Origin: Nautilus pompilius
Lineage: Eukaryota; Mollusca; Cephalopoda; Nautilida; Nautilidae
Direction: 5' to 3'
Length of the DNA: 64,000 nucleotides
Assembly: GCA_018389105.1 (NCBI GenBank)
Contig: JACATO010001456.1
Coordinates: forward strand, 124,001 to 188,000
Under the pieces are notes generated by a model. The model saw only the letters and a program-made list of their open reading frames with translations, ran no database searches and was not told the origin of the DNA. This document shows, in pieces, positions 1 through 12,800 of the stretch. Made by a program: the position numbers and the translations under genes. Position 1 is the first letter of the stretch, and every line of letters starts with the position of its first letter.

Positions 1-153
1 AGTACACTTCTCGCACCACACACAACTCTCCCTGATCTTCTCAAACGCCACTGACAGCTCGATAATGAGCGCAGATAGATTTCCCTCAGCAGCACCGGAC
101 AAACAGAGTAAACCCTCCTGCGAAAGCTGGCTGGACCGTGGGGAAAGGGACAT
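1..153 (-). CDS. Partial 5' coding exon of an unidentified gene, running off the left edge
   Basis: Reading the minus strand from an ATG at 153-151, 51 codons run to the window edge with no stop. The context before the ATG (GCCAAG) is a reasonable Kozak sequence. The frame stays open upstream for about another 55 codons without a second ATG, so 153 is the first start. The peptide begins MSLSPRSSQLSQEG. Its second half is helical and amphipathic (around residues 27-43, LSALIIELSVAFEKIRE) and is followed by a C-V-W-C-E-K-C cluster at residues 45-50 that could start a metal site. Codon composition is far more GC-rich than the flanking DNA, and the stretch upstream looks like a promoter. I do not recognise the family. 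It could instead be a chance open frame in GC-rich promoter DNA, so confidence is moderate. Confidence 0.42.
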   Translation of the reverse strand, partial: MSLSPRSSQLSQEGLLCLSGAAEGNLSALIIELSVAFEKIRESCVWCEKCT

Positions 154-330
154 CTTGGCGAGGTTCCAGTGCCGCTGCCAGCAGTAGGATAGCAGCAGTC
201 TGTGGAGCTGCGCAGACCGGCCTGTTCTGACCCCGACACGCCCACCTCCCGGAGAGGAAAGGGAGGCGGTCACGTGCGCAGTCTTAAGCGGATTCGGGCT
301 CCCCCCATATAAAAACCGACCTTAGTTTAT
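154..330 (-). promoter_or_regulatory. GC-rich promoter-like stretch upstream of the left-edge exon
   Basis: This is clearly more CpG- and GC-rich than the AT-rich DNA that follows. It holds a perfect E-box CACGTG at 271-276 directly beside a GC-box-like GGGAGGCGG at 261-269. It lies immediately upstream of the ATG at 153 on the minus strand. The transition to AT-rich sequence is abrupt near 310. A housekeeping-type promoter or 5'UTR is an inference from composition and position. Confidence 0.28.
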
Positions 331-3300
331 TCCATCCACTTATGATAGTTATTATAAAACTCTTTCTGTAATACCTGCTACTTTAATCAGTTTATAATCA
401 AGCTCGTCACTATTCTGAACCGTAGTTAAAAATACTTTTCTTTAATTGTTCACGCACTAAAAAACCCTTATTTATTTTGAAACTGATACCAGATCTTTCT
501 TCTAACAACAGGGAGGGAAAACAAGATGACATATGTGCCCCCGTCCGCCCCCACAACCAGCATCAACAATCACGTGACTAGATTTATTGGCATCGGATAT
601 CCCCTTTCCAGAACAGTTTTGTCTGTTTCATCGAGCCACTTCTAACCTCTTGCAAACCTTCGTGTCCTGGTCAGTGTACGGTGAAGGGTTAAGCACAACG
701 TAATTGTTGCGTGCCCCTTCCGGAACCACCGCGAACACGCCACACAAGCTGTGACAGTTCTTCCACCACCCCCTCTGCTCACTGTCACCACTCGGCTGGC
801 TGACAGCATTCGATAGTTTGTGTTTCGAGATGCAAACTAATCAGATTGTATTACGTTCGTAATTTCTAAACTGCCAATTACCACCGACAAAGCTCCGGGA
901 GAGAGGAAATGATATGTTTGCTGATACGTTTGCGTCGCAAATACGAAAGCTACAAGTCGTTTAGCGGGGCCAGGAGTTTGAGCGAATCCCCACCTTATCA
1001 GTGAATTGTGTATCGCGTGTCTTAGATACGGTAAACAGCGTATTATTCGACTCTAATGAAGTCCGGAGGTGAGTTGTTCATCCATGGGCTTCTTTCTTTA
1101 GTTTAGCCCAGTACTAAGAACGACGCCCTCTCTTTCCGTCGGACGCTTTTCGAAGCAATAGCAAGACTATTATCATTATTATTATTATTAGACGACATAT
1201 TGCATAGATTAAATGGATCGCCTCTGACAGAAAATCACCAGCGAAGGAGAATACAGCAGATCAACAAGCAAGAAGTGTGTAAAATAACCATCGAACAAGA
1301 AGCGACCTGAGCATGCGCAGACGGCGAATGCAGCTCTCCTGGTGATCGACTCGTGAACTACAAATGTTGGATAACCGAAAACCAACCTATCTTGGTCTGG
1401 GTATATAGGAAATGTCGGGTAACAGAACAAATCGGTTAACTGAGTCGGATAGCAGGGACTTTTTTTTTTTTTTTTTTTTTGCAGGCATGGAAAACAATGA
1501 TGACACAGGCTTTCATTATCTGCTTGGAATGGGACAGAGCAACACATGTGAATGCATACGCAGCACTATCGCATTATCCATTTATATGAGTGCGGGCTTC
1601 CGGTCCAGAGATACTGAACTCGGTACCGGGGACATCTTGAGCATATCTGGGTGTTTTATTATTACAGGGACAACTGGCACCAGGGTGCACCGCTAACTTG
1701 CGCGGTGGGAGAAGTGTGGAGGGCCCTCACTTTTCCCAAATCAACTGTAATCTCAGCGCACGTCTAAACTCTGTCGAGCGCCATCTGCTGCCCGGCACCA
1801 AAACACAGCCAGGCCCAGAAACCAGTCGTGCGTCAGAATCCTTGCTTCGTCAAGGGTACTGTCGCCCTGCGCCTGTTTAACCACTAACGGACAGGGAAAC
1901 GGTGTAATCAAGAGGCGCAAAGGATCTCTAGCTCGGGGAAAGAAAATATGGAGAAATTACTTTCGTCGTTCTAAAAAAAATTTTTTTCTGAATTTAATTT
2001 CACATTTCCTACTCTTTTCTTCGTCCAGTGAAAAATTATCCGTTAAAGAATTTATTTCACGGTCGGCTGGATTTTGATTCGACATTTGGAAACCACCATT
2101 TCGCTTCCTGCGCGAGGTCCGCCAGTTATTCCGGGTCAGCGCATCCTTAAGACTCGACTTTTCCCTTAATTCCTTAAAAAACCAACGACAACGAAAACCG
2201 TTTTCTTTAATTCGCTTTACATGTTTTTTTTTTGTTTTTTTTTAATTATCTTCTTCTTTTTCACATTTCTTTAACTGTAATTTGTATGATGGCGACTTCC
2301 GACTCGTCTATTAAATCAAAATTAACCGTAATTTCTCCGCAGTTTTCTCCCTTAGCTCCCCACGTGCTTCCGGTCGGGCCGTTAACTCGTTTTGCTGTGC
2401 AGGTAGTTAGTTTACTGCTAACGAAACGTTCCGTTCGGAGATTGCTTAAACTGGCTAACCGCTTTCTCCGGCTTCAGACTGAGATTACCCAGCCAAGTAA
2501 CGGGAGGAGGGGAAAGAGCATCTCCCACTTATTGAATAGTGTTGTGACGCCATCGTTGTGAACTTCTTTCTTGGCTGTCTCCGGGTTTCGGAGAACTCCG
2601 CGCCAGTGCAGTAGCGCAATAAAAGACCGATCCGAGATAAATCGGGGGCCTTAGAATTCAAAAGCCGGCGCTGTAGGAAGGACACAATGGACTGGTGGTC
2701 AGGACATCAGTAGTTCCTAATTTATCACGCCATAATCGACGTCATTTAATTTGATGTATCACGTCGACTGTAGCCTCGTTTATGCCTTTAATTAGAAACT
2801 ACTCGTGTTGTGACAAACCCCTATCCTATCAACACCGGGGGAGGAGAATTTCCGTTAAGCCGGCGACCAATGAATTATGAACGAGGTTCAATGGATTTGC
2901 AAAGGGGTACCGACCAACGAAGTTTGAAAGTTGACCCCTTAGGCGAGTTTTGCACGGGAAGAATTAAGTGCCCGTCCAGCTGTTTGTCAGAGGGGATACT
3001 GATCGTTTATGGCGGTTCAAAAGAAATTAATGAGTTATCTTTACAACTGCTGAACCGAACTAGTCGCAGTTAATGAAACCAAATTATATTTTAAGGACTT
3101 AAATATAAAATAACATAAGTCTGACGGCCAATATATATATATAGAAAGAGACTCTTTACAGTAAATCAAAAACTAATTATTTTTGTTACATTTCTGCTGG
3201 AAGATCTTGAGAATTTAAAAAAAAAAAAAGTTTTCTTTTTCCTGATCCAAAGTTCTAATTACTTCCACCTGGTTGAGATTTTCGTTAACTGTTGCTGAAA

Positions 3301-5770
3301 AACCACTTCGTAGCTGGTGAATTTTTAACTACATCAAAAAGAAAAAAAAAACTGGGTTTCTAAAATTTCGTTTCATCCAAATATTCGTTACCGTGTACCT
3401 GCCAATTTAAAAAGGGGGCAGTTTTTTACTCGCTCCTGGTTGAAGAATTTTCACCGCTTAATGCGCCAAACTCAGTCGTGATGAGTACCGTGAAATCTAC
3501 TTTACCAACCACTTTGGGCGCGCGACTACCCGCTTACAACGAACAAGTGTCGTTAATAGTTTTATAGACTGGCTTAAAGTCACTGCTTGGTAGCCTAGCT
3601 CGTATTATCTCGAGCAACTGCCTGCTCGTAACCTTTACAGCTGGCTTGATCCTACCAGCGCGCCGTTTAAAGTGGTTGTTGCACTGAGTCTCGATCCCCT
3701 CCGTTCATAATCAGCGAAGGGAAGAGCGCACTTCTCTTATCGGAAGGAGCTCACAGATCGATATAGTAGAGAAGGGTTGGAAGATACCCCTACAAAGAAG
3801 GGCAACAACAACAACAAAACATGAGGGAGTTGATGAAGGGGATCCAGTACATTACAGCTGCCATAAAATCGATAATTCTGTCGGGGTATTCGTGAAGCGC
3901 GCACGTGTTATGGAGACAGATGACAAACGGCATCCGAAGTGAGTTTTCGGAGAAAAACAACAACCCCTCCCTCCAACAAACGAGAACAGCGTCGAAAAGG
4001 ATTTTAAAGAAAACTTCGAAATTCGAGATGACGATGAGCGTCAAAACTACGGATGGCAGCAACTTTCTCACTATTTACTTTCTCTTCACAGGACGACGGC
4101 TTTCCAACAACACCGGGGGCCGTACGCCGCATCATCAAAAAACCCCAAACCCAGGAATCTCCTTGCAGCCCAACTTTGACGATAAATTAGCCAAATTAAC
4201 CCTAGACAAACGGAATGAAAAGCGAGTCAGTAGTTTATTCAGAAACATTCGCGGCCTGGAAATACCATGGACACCGAGCCACTGCAAACGGTGAAGGTCG
4301 ACCGAAGGGAAACGAGTGACTGTCCAAATTATTTGAAAGGTATTCCCCATTGTTAGTAAATGCAAAACCCAGTCTGAGTACAGAGATCATGTAAAGATTA
4401 GAATCAGACGTTTCGTAAATAGATGGACACCAGTCTCGTAAAATAGTCGAGCCGATTGAAATTCTACAGCCAGATCTGTCGACAAATGTGGATGCACTTC
4501 AGCCCAGTAATCTGTCCAAAACCGGCGGATCAGCTGGTGCTGTGTGAAGAGGGTACGGTGAGATATTAGAGCCCCTCAAACTTAACCTTACTTCTATAAA
4601 TACCGACGAAGAAACATACATCACTAAAACATCAGGTCTTCTCCCAAGCATACTTCAATCTAACTTCGTTGTTTCACTTACTTTCTCAAAGAAAATCTTT
4701 TATGTGAAGGAAGATGATGGCTGAAATCTTAGAGAAAGAAAAATGTAAATGTTACAAGAGCCTCCCAAAGTAATGAAATCAACTAAATAAACTCTGCAAC
4801 TGTTTACAGAAGTTGAACCACTTCACTGAGGCATCTGTAGAATACACCAAATTCTTCGGCCCTCACAAAGCATCTAGGGGACTAGATAAGAATCCTAATA
4901 CAGCAGTGCCATCAGCAAAGCATTCATTCCATAGAAAGGAATTCGTTTCTCTCCAAGATTCTCTTCTAGTAGAAATCCGTAGCAAGAGGGGGAAAAAAAT
5001 TTTAAATATGTGTAAACCATTTCTAGATGAGCTAATCCCCAACAAGATGCCAGCTAATGTTTAGATTTGGAGATTGTGTGAGTAGAAGCCAACTGACCTC
5101 TCATCGCCCGAACTGCTTCGTCCTGAAATGCTCGCACGCCGAGAAGACTGATATTACACAGGCTGACTTTACAATCTGCGAAAACCAGTATTTTGCTTAT
5201 TCTCAAAATCGACAAGGTATACAAATCCCTACTGAGAGCCAGCCCCCCTCCAGTGAGTGCAAAGGTGAAACAAGTTTTAATAAACTGATGTTTGTTAAAT
5301 CCTTCTAAAGAAGTTGTATGGTCAATGATCGATGTGATGCTCCGCTGTTACTCACATATGAGAAATATTTTGACTGATAGCTATTTTTCTCTTAATTACC
5401 TAGTTAAAATATTGGCTAAAATTAAGCAGAAGCGTATTAAAATACTGCCTTTGTGTCGAACATCTCATGGCATATTCTAGAGCAGAATTAAAAAAAAAAA
5501 TATTTTACATGAATCAAGTTTTTCCAGATTTCATTGTGGTGATAGATTTTGTCTGTTACACTCCAGTTTAAACAAGGAAACAATGTTGTAAAGACTATCA
5601 GAATTTTATTTCCGTCCAAAAAGTATTTTATTAACCCACTACATGCGTGTTGTTATCATGTTGTTATATAATTTTATATACAGTCTCAGAACAAAACTAT
5701 TTGTGAAATATATTCACACAATTTAACATCACGTGATATTTGTTCTTGCTCTTGTTCTCGTCTTTCAACA
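331..5770. other. No supported gene; AT-rich intergenic DNA
   Basis: Homopolymer A/T runs (for example T19 near 1460-1478 and runs near 1973-1987 and 2222-2242), a short (ATT)n at about 1172-1190, and scattered ORFs of 60-130 codons on both strands. The longest, 3905-4294 plus, has no motif I recognise and is opposed by another frame at 4135-4365. An additional CACGTG is at about 571-576. I see no splice-linked exon series. Confidence 0.5.
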
Positions 5771-5775
5771 ACACA

Positions 5776-5791
5776 ATTATTATTATTATTA

Positions 5792-5859
<68 letters not shown>
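5776..5859. repeat. (TTA)n/(ATT)n microsatellite
   Basis: About 80 bp of near-perfect TTA triplets, interrupted by ATA/TATATA at about 5791-5793 and 5822-5828. The poly-Ile, poly-Tyr and poly-Leu reading frames over it are products of the repeat. Confidence 0.95.
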
Positions 5860-8800
5860 CTACAAATGTTACATTTTGCAACTCACTGTTTGTTTTTAAC
5901 CATCAAGCCGTACTTGTTATATCTGCCAAGAGAGAGAATTTCTATAATCTAGACAAGTTATTAAACAGCGCTTCTATATAAGAGGAAAACTTATTTAAAC
6001 CGGTTTCATTAAGCCAAAAAAGGAGAGAAAGAACAATTCTGGCTTATTTTCAAATTATAGGAATATGGAAAAGGAAAAAAACGCATTTACTGGCCTAGCT
6101 AATGCTCAGTAACTATGGAAAACATCGGCTCATATTGGAACGATACTTTGCGCTAGTACATTGGTCTTTTGCCAGCGCCATTAACTGTTGACAAAGCGAT
6201 TGGAGCCGCTTGGAGGAAAATGGCTGTTTCCATTTTGTTCGGTAACAAAGTATAGAGTTTTGTGATGAAAGAGGAAACTTCCAGTACCGCGCCAACAGAA
6301 GAAAAACAACAACAAACAACTAAGTATACAAGCAGAACTCATTAGCTTAATCATACTAATGTTTGCCAGCACCAGGAAATTATCTTCGTTGGCTCGAAGT
6401 CAGTCTCTGGTATTAGCTGGAAAGCGAATTTTGACGTTGAAACCGGAGGAGAGGCACAAAAAATACACGAATGTTCAGTTCACAAAACTGTATTTTAGCT
6501 AAAACGTCTGTACCCGCTTAAGAGGCTGGCATTGGCATCTGTCTGCACCTCCTTCTGTCATCAGTTTCTGTTTGTATTCGATTACAGTAGCTTTGTTGAA
6601 GAATATTGGAGATTCAATCAAAAATAGATAACGAAAAAAAAAAACGAATTTGGGAATGAGCAACATCTAGAAAATGTGAAAGAGTGCAGGTCGCTTTCCA
6701 GAACATCCAGGCAGACAGGGAGTTTAAAAGCAAATATGGAGAAGAGGTCAGACTCATGCTCAAGATAGTAACATTAATATTTCGTATATTTCGAGTACAC
6801 TCAGCTGCCTGTTTACTTATCTTCAAAGCCTGATGCATTCTTCCGGTAATCTAACGCCCCCCCCATTTTTTCATTCTTATAAAATTCATAAGCTGTTTTC
6901 CTTCCTTCAGTCTCCTCCTCACAGAAATGATGAAGAAGATATAAGAGGACGAACGAGAAGAATTCAGAGCTGTTTCCACAAGGGAAGTAGCTTCAGGCAC
7001 AGACCGATCATATAAACTTTTAAGAGTAAAAGAGAAACCCACAGCTCGCTGGTTTTGCAATCATTTCCAAACGGAGAGGAATTATGGAAGGGTCTGCAGA
7101 TATCAAGATGCAGTCATAGCGAAAAGAAAGAACATTCCAGTACCTAACCGCATTAGGACAAATTTACCCTTTCGTAGTTAACAGGATACAAATTTTTCTA
7201 CACTAATCATTTCCCTACCCGTAGAATTCCTAGCGTAATCAGTAAGCGGAGGTACAGGTATACTGTGGACGTACAGGTAAAACTCGGGAGAAATAGCATC
7301 GCCGTAACACTCCAATCGGCTCTGTAAATGGTATTGGAGTGGCCCTCTTCTCTTATTCTAGATCTCAGAAGAACCCAAAGATTCCTGTTTGTAAAGAATC
7401 GAGTTGCATTTGGATTATTAAAGGATGCATTCCAAACGTGTATTCCAAAACCCAGATATAGACAAATATGTAGGTTTCTTTGGTACTCGAATTCGTTCAG
7501 GTAAACTTTGAGGCGGCTAGCATGCGAAACCAGGTAAACATGGCGCTCAGTGTGTGTGGGCGGCTACACCGTTTTATACATTTATAAAACACCACTTATT
7601 AATGGTTAGTATTTTTTATGGGGGGAAAAACAAAAAATCTTAGAAATTAGACCAGTTTTAATGAATCCTTGTTTTAACTATGAAACGGGTTTTTAAAATA
7701 ATAACGAGAGTTAGGAGAGACAAGAATCTGAGCTGTTCATTAGCTAGATCAGGCATCAGCCAGTGAACCGCTTAATGCGACCGACGCCAGCTTACGAGGC
7801 ATTAAGCCAACCGAAGGCTGATCATCAGCTGCAACTTATGAGCAGTTCTATCGCAGAGCATCTTCCTCTTTTAGCTGGGTAACCGCTAAAAAGCCATACT
7901 TACCTGTGAGGGAAGGAGAAATAAATGTACAGAGAATATACTGAAACCACGTGGTGTATACGCGAATCTGCCTGACAAATGCACACTATATTGCTGTAAA
8001 TAAGTGCAGACATTAAGACCTTATGGGTGATCGCCCCGAATTTCCGAAGCGGAGAGGGAAAAGAATAGATGCTAAGAGCAGCTTTATTTTTCATTTGGAT
8101 ATCAATTATCTATCTTGTAGCAAAGAAAACCAAATTTTCGTACGTCAGGCGATGTGGAGCCAATTACTCACCTGGCTTTGGGGATACTACATTTGCTGAA
8201 CCTACTTCCCTTTGTAGCCAAAAAGTATCCAACCTGAATTTCTTCTTGCAGGTTAGCCTACCTCAATATTTTTACGTTTAAAAGATGCAGAGAAAGTTGC
8301 GTCCACGCTTCGTTCTTGCAAGAATATCGCTAATTATTGGCGGGGCGAGTTTGTTCCAATCCTCACTCTTCCTTCAGCAGAAAGAAAATGTGAAAGGCAG
8401 ACATAATTATTATTTTGGAAGAAGGGTAAACTGGAATAAATTTTGCAGTTAATAACATTTACTGCAAAAATCCGAAACTTAGTCTCGTGAATTTTCCAAC
8501 ACAGCTGCAATAGGTTTGTTTAAAAACTACATACTCCAAATCGGCTGCGATAGCAGATAGACAGTTAAATAAATGATAAGAGTTTAGAATGATTCTAATT
8601 TTGGCTTTAAAACGTTTCATCCATGAATGCTCAAAAATAAGCAAAATCCATAGAATATTAATTATGGAGGCGAGATTTTCTGACGAAAACAGTCTACTAA
8701 GAACTGAGACGTCGTCCGTACTCTACGCGTCGCGTCGCGATACGACTTATCCAAAGTTGCCGCACACAAATACAAAGAAACGTCGCCACAGTAATAATAA

Positions 8801-11180
8801 AAGACAGATGCGTCTATTGGAATTTCTTATAACTTTCTATTGCAACCAAATCATCGACCAGATTTGATCAATCCGTTTCCATGTCTTTAACGCCCTCGCG
8901 CTCTTTGTCGAATGGAAGCCGATAAATAATATTTCGAATTCCGTCTCCCACGCCATAGCGATGGAAGAGGTGGCTGGGCAATATCCGCAATACTTCTTCT
9001 TTTTGCTCCCAATAAAAATCTGCTATGAAATTCGCCAGACTGGTAAGTATAAGACGAAAAGGAAAGTTCACGGCAGCAGCGATACTGCTTTCATCACCCT
9101 ACCGTTAGATAACCAAATTACAATGTTATGTAGCTGGGACCTGGGAGAAAGCCATAGTGGACTATATACACCGGCTTCCAAAAGTTAAGCAACAAACAAA
9201 AGAACAAAAAAATATTTCCAAAGTGGTCAAGTTTTATTCGCCAAATGTTACAACAAAGACTCTTCTTCATGGGGAAACAATTTTTATCGAAAAAGATGTA
9301 AGCTCCGAAACAAATTTGCTATGGTATGATGGCATGAAAAAAGCTGACCCGACTTTTTATCAGTTTTTACTCTTATAATGTTAAAATAGCGTACAACGTA
9401 TAAGCCAAAGACGGTAACACCATCACAGAAATACAGCGTATATTTAGGGTCGGAGCTCGGTGATATAAATAACTATTCACTGCCGAACGTGTTCCGTGGC
9501 TCAAAATGAGTTACTAGGGAACTTTGAAGGCGGAATAGGTAGCTTAGAAGCTGAGCTTTGCAAAGGTTGTCTAAACATTCAAGAAATAAAGGGTTTCTTC
9601 AAAGAATAAAATAGCAATAAAATTCGAAGAAGTGACGACCTTAAGCCAGAATTCTATAAACGATTTGGATATTTATAGCAGAAGAACTGACAGGGGTAGG
9701 TAACCATGCATACGAAGCAAGGTCTCTCTCTCTCTTACCCATCACATCATCGTGAACACCTACCTTGCTCTGCAGGGACAGTGATAGGGAATGCGTTTAT
9801 AACCGGAGGCCAACTAGCCTCCTAAACTATGATTATAAAATAATTACCAGAGCTTTATCAAATGAGAAAAAAAAATCTTGTAAAAGTAAACGCAGACAAC
9901 TTTCCCTTCGGCCTTCCTGGCACTAAACCAGTCAAAGGCTTTCGGTAGGGTAGATCAAAGTTATTTTTGCTTACACCTTCGGGGAAGACTTTATTAAATG
10001 AGCAAAACTATGTTTTGTGTCTGCGAACTTTAAACCCTCCAGAGCGGGGCGGTCCGGCTACGAGCCCAAGATGAAATAAAAATTTGGAAGGTGTTTATGG
10101 CAAGAAATCCCTCAATAATCAATGGTTTCGCTTAAAAATCCCAGTGGAGAGAATCGGTAACGAAATAATATTGAAGTTTATCGAGAAATTGGCATTTATG
10201 CGAGACAATCGCCGCATTTCTACTAAGAAACATCGCCCCGCGCTGGTTTTAGCTTCACAGCCAGGAACCGTGTACGGTTAAGTGGAAGACTCGTAATTTT
10301 AACACAAGGATAATCGTCAGCAAAAAAAACAAAGCTACGGAGGAAAACAGGGTGATTAATTCAGGATTAGGAAGATAAAACGTTTGATGCAAGTGCAGTT
10401 TAAATTTAGCATGACAATATTATGTGCGGCCCGCGAACTCTGTTGAAATAATTCTGTGGCTGGCAACATTAAGGAAGTTGGATGACTCTGCCGCTACTTT
10501 GGGCTCGAGTACTGGAGACGGTGTTATTCGCATTTATGAAAAGAGGAGAGGAAACACTTGAGATTAAAATAAACGATAAAATAAAAAAAAAAAAATTGGT
10601 GTAATTCGGCAAGCGGACGACATCTTCGCCGTGTGGCATAGGAATAAAATACTAAAAATTACAGAATGGGCTCCACGTGTAAGTTGGTCAACTTCGTATG
10701 GCAGGAACGAAAACACGTGGTAAATAAAAACATGGTTCGCATTTCACGGGTCTTAGGAGAATTAAAATCTGTAAACATAAAAAAGTAAAATATGTTCTCA
10801 ATTATCCAAATACTAATAGATGCCATAGAGAGCAGTAAGTGTTTTAAGAAAAAAAAAATATATATTGTAATATAGCATTTACTAAATGCAGATCAAATAG
10901 AATGCTGTCAGCCGGAAAAGTTTATTGATGCATGTAGAAAGAGTTAACTCCCCCTTATTTGGAACTCACTTAAATTTAAAGATCACACAAAGAAATCAAC
11001 GAAAGGTTTCATAGCGAGACGATTATAAACCGCCCTGGTTAAGAAAAAATTAGCGTGGCAAGGATAGGCACGCAAACTCCAGGCCACTTAATTTGTCGTA
11101 GTTTCCTATAAACTGTTCGAAACTGTCGGACTGACGATCATATCTCAGATATCCACTGGGAAGTAATGTATTAGTCTTCC
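5860..11180. other. No supported gene; AT-rich intergenic DNA
   Basis: Short ORFs only (60-92 codons), overlapping on opposite strands, with no recognisable domain. A small CT run lies at 9722-9736. No transposase, reverse transcriptase or RNA gene signature was found by reading. Confidence 0.45.
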
Positions 11181-11186
11181 CGAATA

Positions 11187-11242
11187 AGAGAGAGAGAGAG
11201 TCGGTGAGAGGGAGAAGACAGAGAGAGTCGGTGAGAGGGAGA

Positions 11243-11279
<37 letters not shown>

Positions 11280-11430
11280 GGAGAGGGAGATGACAGAGGA
11301 GGGAGAGAGAGAGTCGGTGAGAGGGAGATGAGAGAGAGAGAATTGATGGGAGGGAGATCGGAGAGAGAGGGAGAGAGTCGGTGAGAGGGAGATGACAGAG
11401 GAGAGAGAGAGAGAAAGAGAGATGGAAACT
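11187..11430. repeat. GA-rich minisatellite with an embedded GTCGGTGAGAGGGAGA motif
   Basis: A (GA)n background interrupted by about four copies of GTCGGTGAGAGGGAGA (near 11200, 11227, 11313 and 11378), several followed by TGACAGAG or TGATAGAG. Spacings are irregular multiples of roughly 27-85 bp, so this is a compound, partly expanded minisatellite and not a simple dinucleotide run. The Ser/Leu-rich minus-strand ORF over it (11145-11588) is produced by the repeat. Confidence 0.85.
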
Positions 11431-12394
11431 AGTAAATTTGTCTGCATTTCGAGAACCCGGGCGATACGACCATTTTGTGCCGTCTTTCTCTGCTCGCCCG
11501 GCGAGTTAGGGTTCGGATCACTCAAACGGTGGTCGCAATGTACTAAAACCCGTCCGGTCAGACTTGATCCGTTCAGACACGTCTTCATTGTCTCGGAACG
11601 GAATAACCGGGATCGCCTCCTAGACTCCTTAGCCTTTCCGGCAGAGCGGCTGATCTCTTCTCTGCAGTCACAAACCTTTAGAGGACGAAGTATCTGTTCT
11701 AACCGGATCGGGTTTTAAAGCAGTTATTCGCGATAGAAGTTTCGACTTAATTACGGTCTTCACAACTAACTCCACTGGCACTGACCGAGACAATTTTCCA
11801 GATCGCCGGCTGACCGGCAGCGTATTAGGGGCCACACTGACGTCCACAGTAAACCAGTTCTGCGCGTTTAAGTGCAGACCCGCACGTCTCCTGTCTCTGG
11901 GTAGACGGACATTAACGTTTTTACTTCCTCTTTCTGGACAGGAATATATTAGAGTTTCATCAACTATCGAGAAGTTCAGAAACATTTTCCTCCCAGCTCG
12001 TGGAGAACACTCAGAGAAAACTCTGCTTTAGAGGAATGCTCTGGATAAACAGACTGTCTCTCGACTGAAAGATGGGGGCGGAGAGCTGGATAGTTAGCTA
12101 TCTTATCGTGCACAAAACCAATCGTGGGGGTGGGATAACCGTCGATTCTGAACAGCTGCGACAGAAGAATGTCCAACTGGTCTTGTCGCGTCACACCCGC
12201 GTTTTAATCCCCACACCACAGTTGGATATCTGAAGTAAAATAAAATTACTTAGCGACAAAAAAGAAAATCGTTTGTTTAGGAGGGCAGCGCTACCTTACT
12301 CGGTTGGTGGATTCTCTAAGGCGAAGAGCTACTGGCATGTTAGGGGGCCGGCGGCAGTCACACACCCAGGTAGCGGAATGTTTAAATGAGAGAA
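11431..12394. other. Moderately GC-rich stretch without an assignable gene
   Basis: ORFs exist on both strands (11392-11718 plus; 11668-11985 minus; 11976-12194 minus), but none shows a family motif or a convincing splice partner. A segment at about 12009-12047 resembles one at about 53729-53768 and may be a dispersed repeat. Confidence 0.35.
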
Positions 12395-12800
12395 GAATTG
12401 CGGTTTTTCGGCTACGGCGACGATTTCAAATCTGTGACGATCAGTTCAAGGTCGATCACAGGTCACGACCTAGCAGATGATCGTTGTGTGCCACTTTTGG
12501 CTCAGTGAAGTAGAATTCCAGAGTCGACTAAACTTAGTTTTGATTTCTCTCCGGCCACAAGGAAGTTGGCATCAGCTTCAACCGTATGAAACGCGAGTCA
12601 CCTGAAGGGAACGTAGAATCCGTAACATCAAAGGAAGGGGTCACTACAGCTGTAGTAGTGTGATGGTCTGGGGAGAAATTGTATTGGCTGGTAATAGAAA
12701 CCTGCATGTGTTTCTGATAGTTATCCTGGCTGCCATGAGAAACAGGGACGAGATTGAGAATCCCAATGTCAGAAAATACCTAGGTATATTTGCAGATACC
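12395..12800 (+). pseudogene. Decayed Tc1-type transposase fragment
   Basis: Conceptual translation across frame breaks gives the Tc1 core in order. First come traces of the PES/DES region before the first catalytic Asp (about 12517-12560). Then, around 12655-12775, comes a clear SVMVWGEIVLAGNRNLHV stretch, followed by RNRDEIENPNVRKYLG. These match the SVMVWGGIS...TDLHV and YRDEIL.P.VRPY blocks of Tc1 transposases (known for the family). Frameshifts and stops interrupt it, no long ORF remains, and the downstream second Asp and Glu blocks are not seen. No inverted repeats were found. This is an old, truncated DNA transposon copy on the plus strand, unrelated in frame or subfamily to the better-preserved element at 25.75 kb. 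Confidence 0.6.

Noticed and set aside
3905-4294. 129-codon plus-strand ORF
   Set aside because: No recognisable family, low-complexity Lys/Thr/Asn composition and a competing antisense frame.
5733-5981. Poly-Ile/poly-Tyr ORFs
   Set aside because: Frames of the TTA microsatellite.
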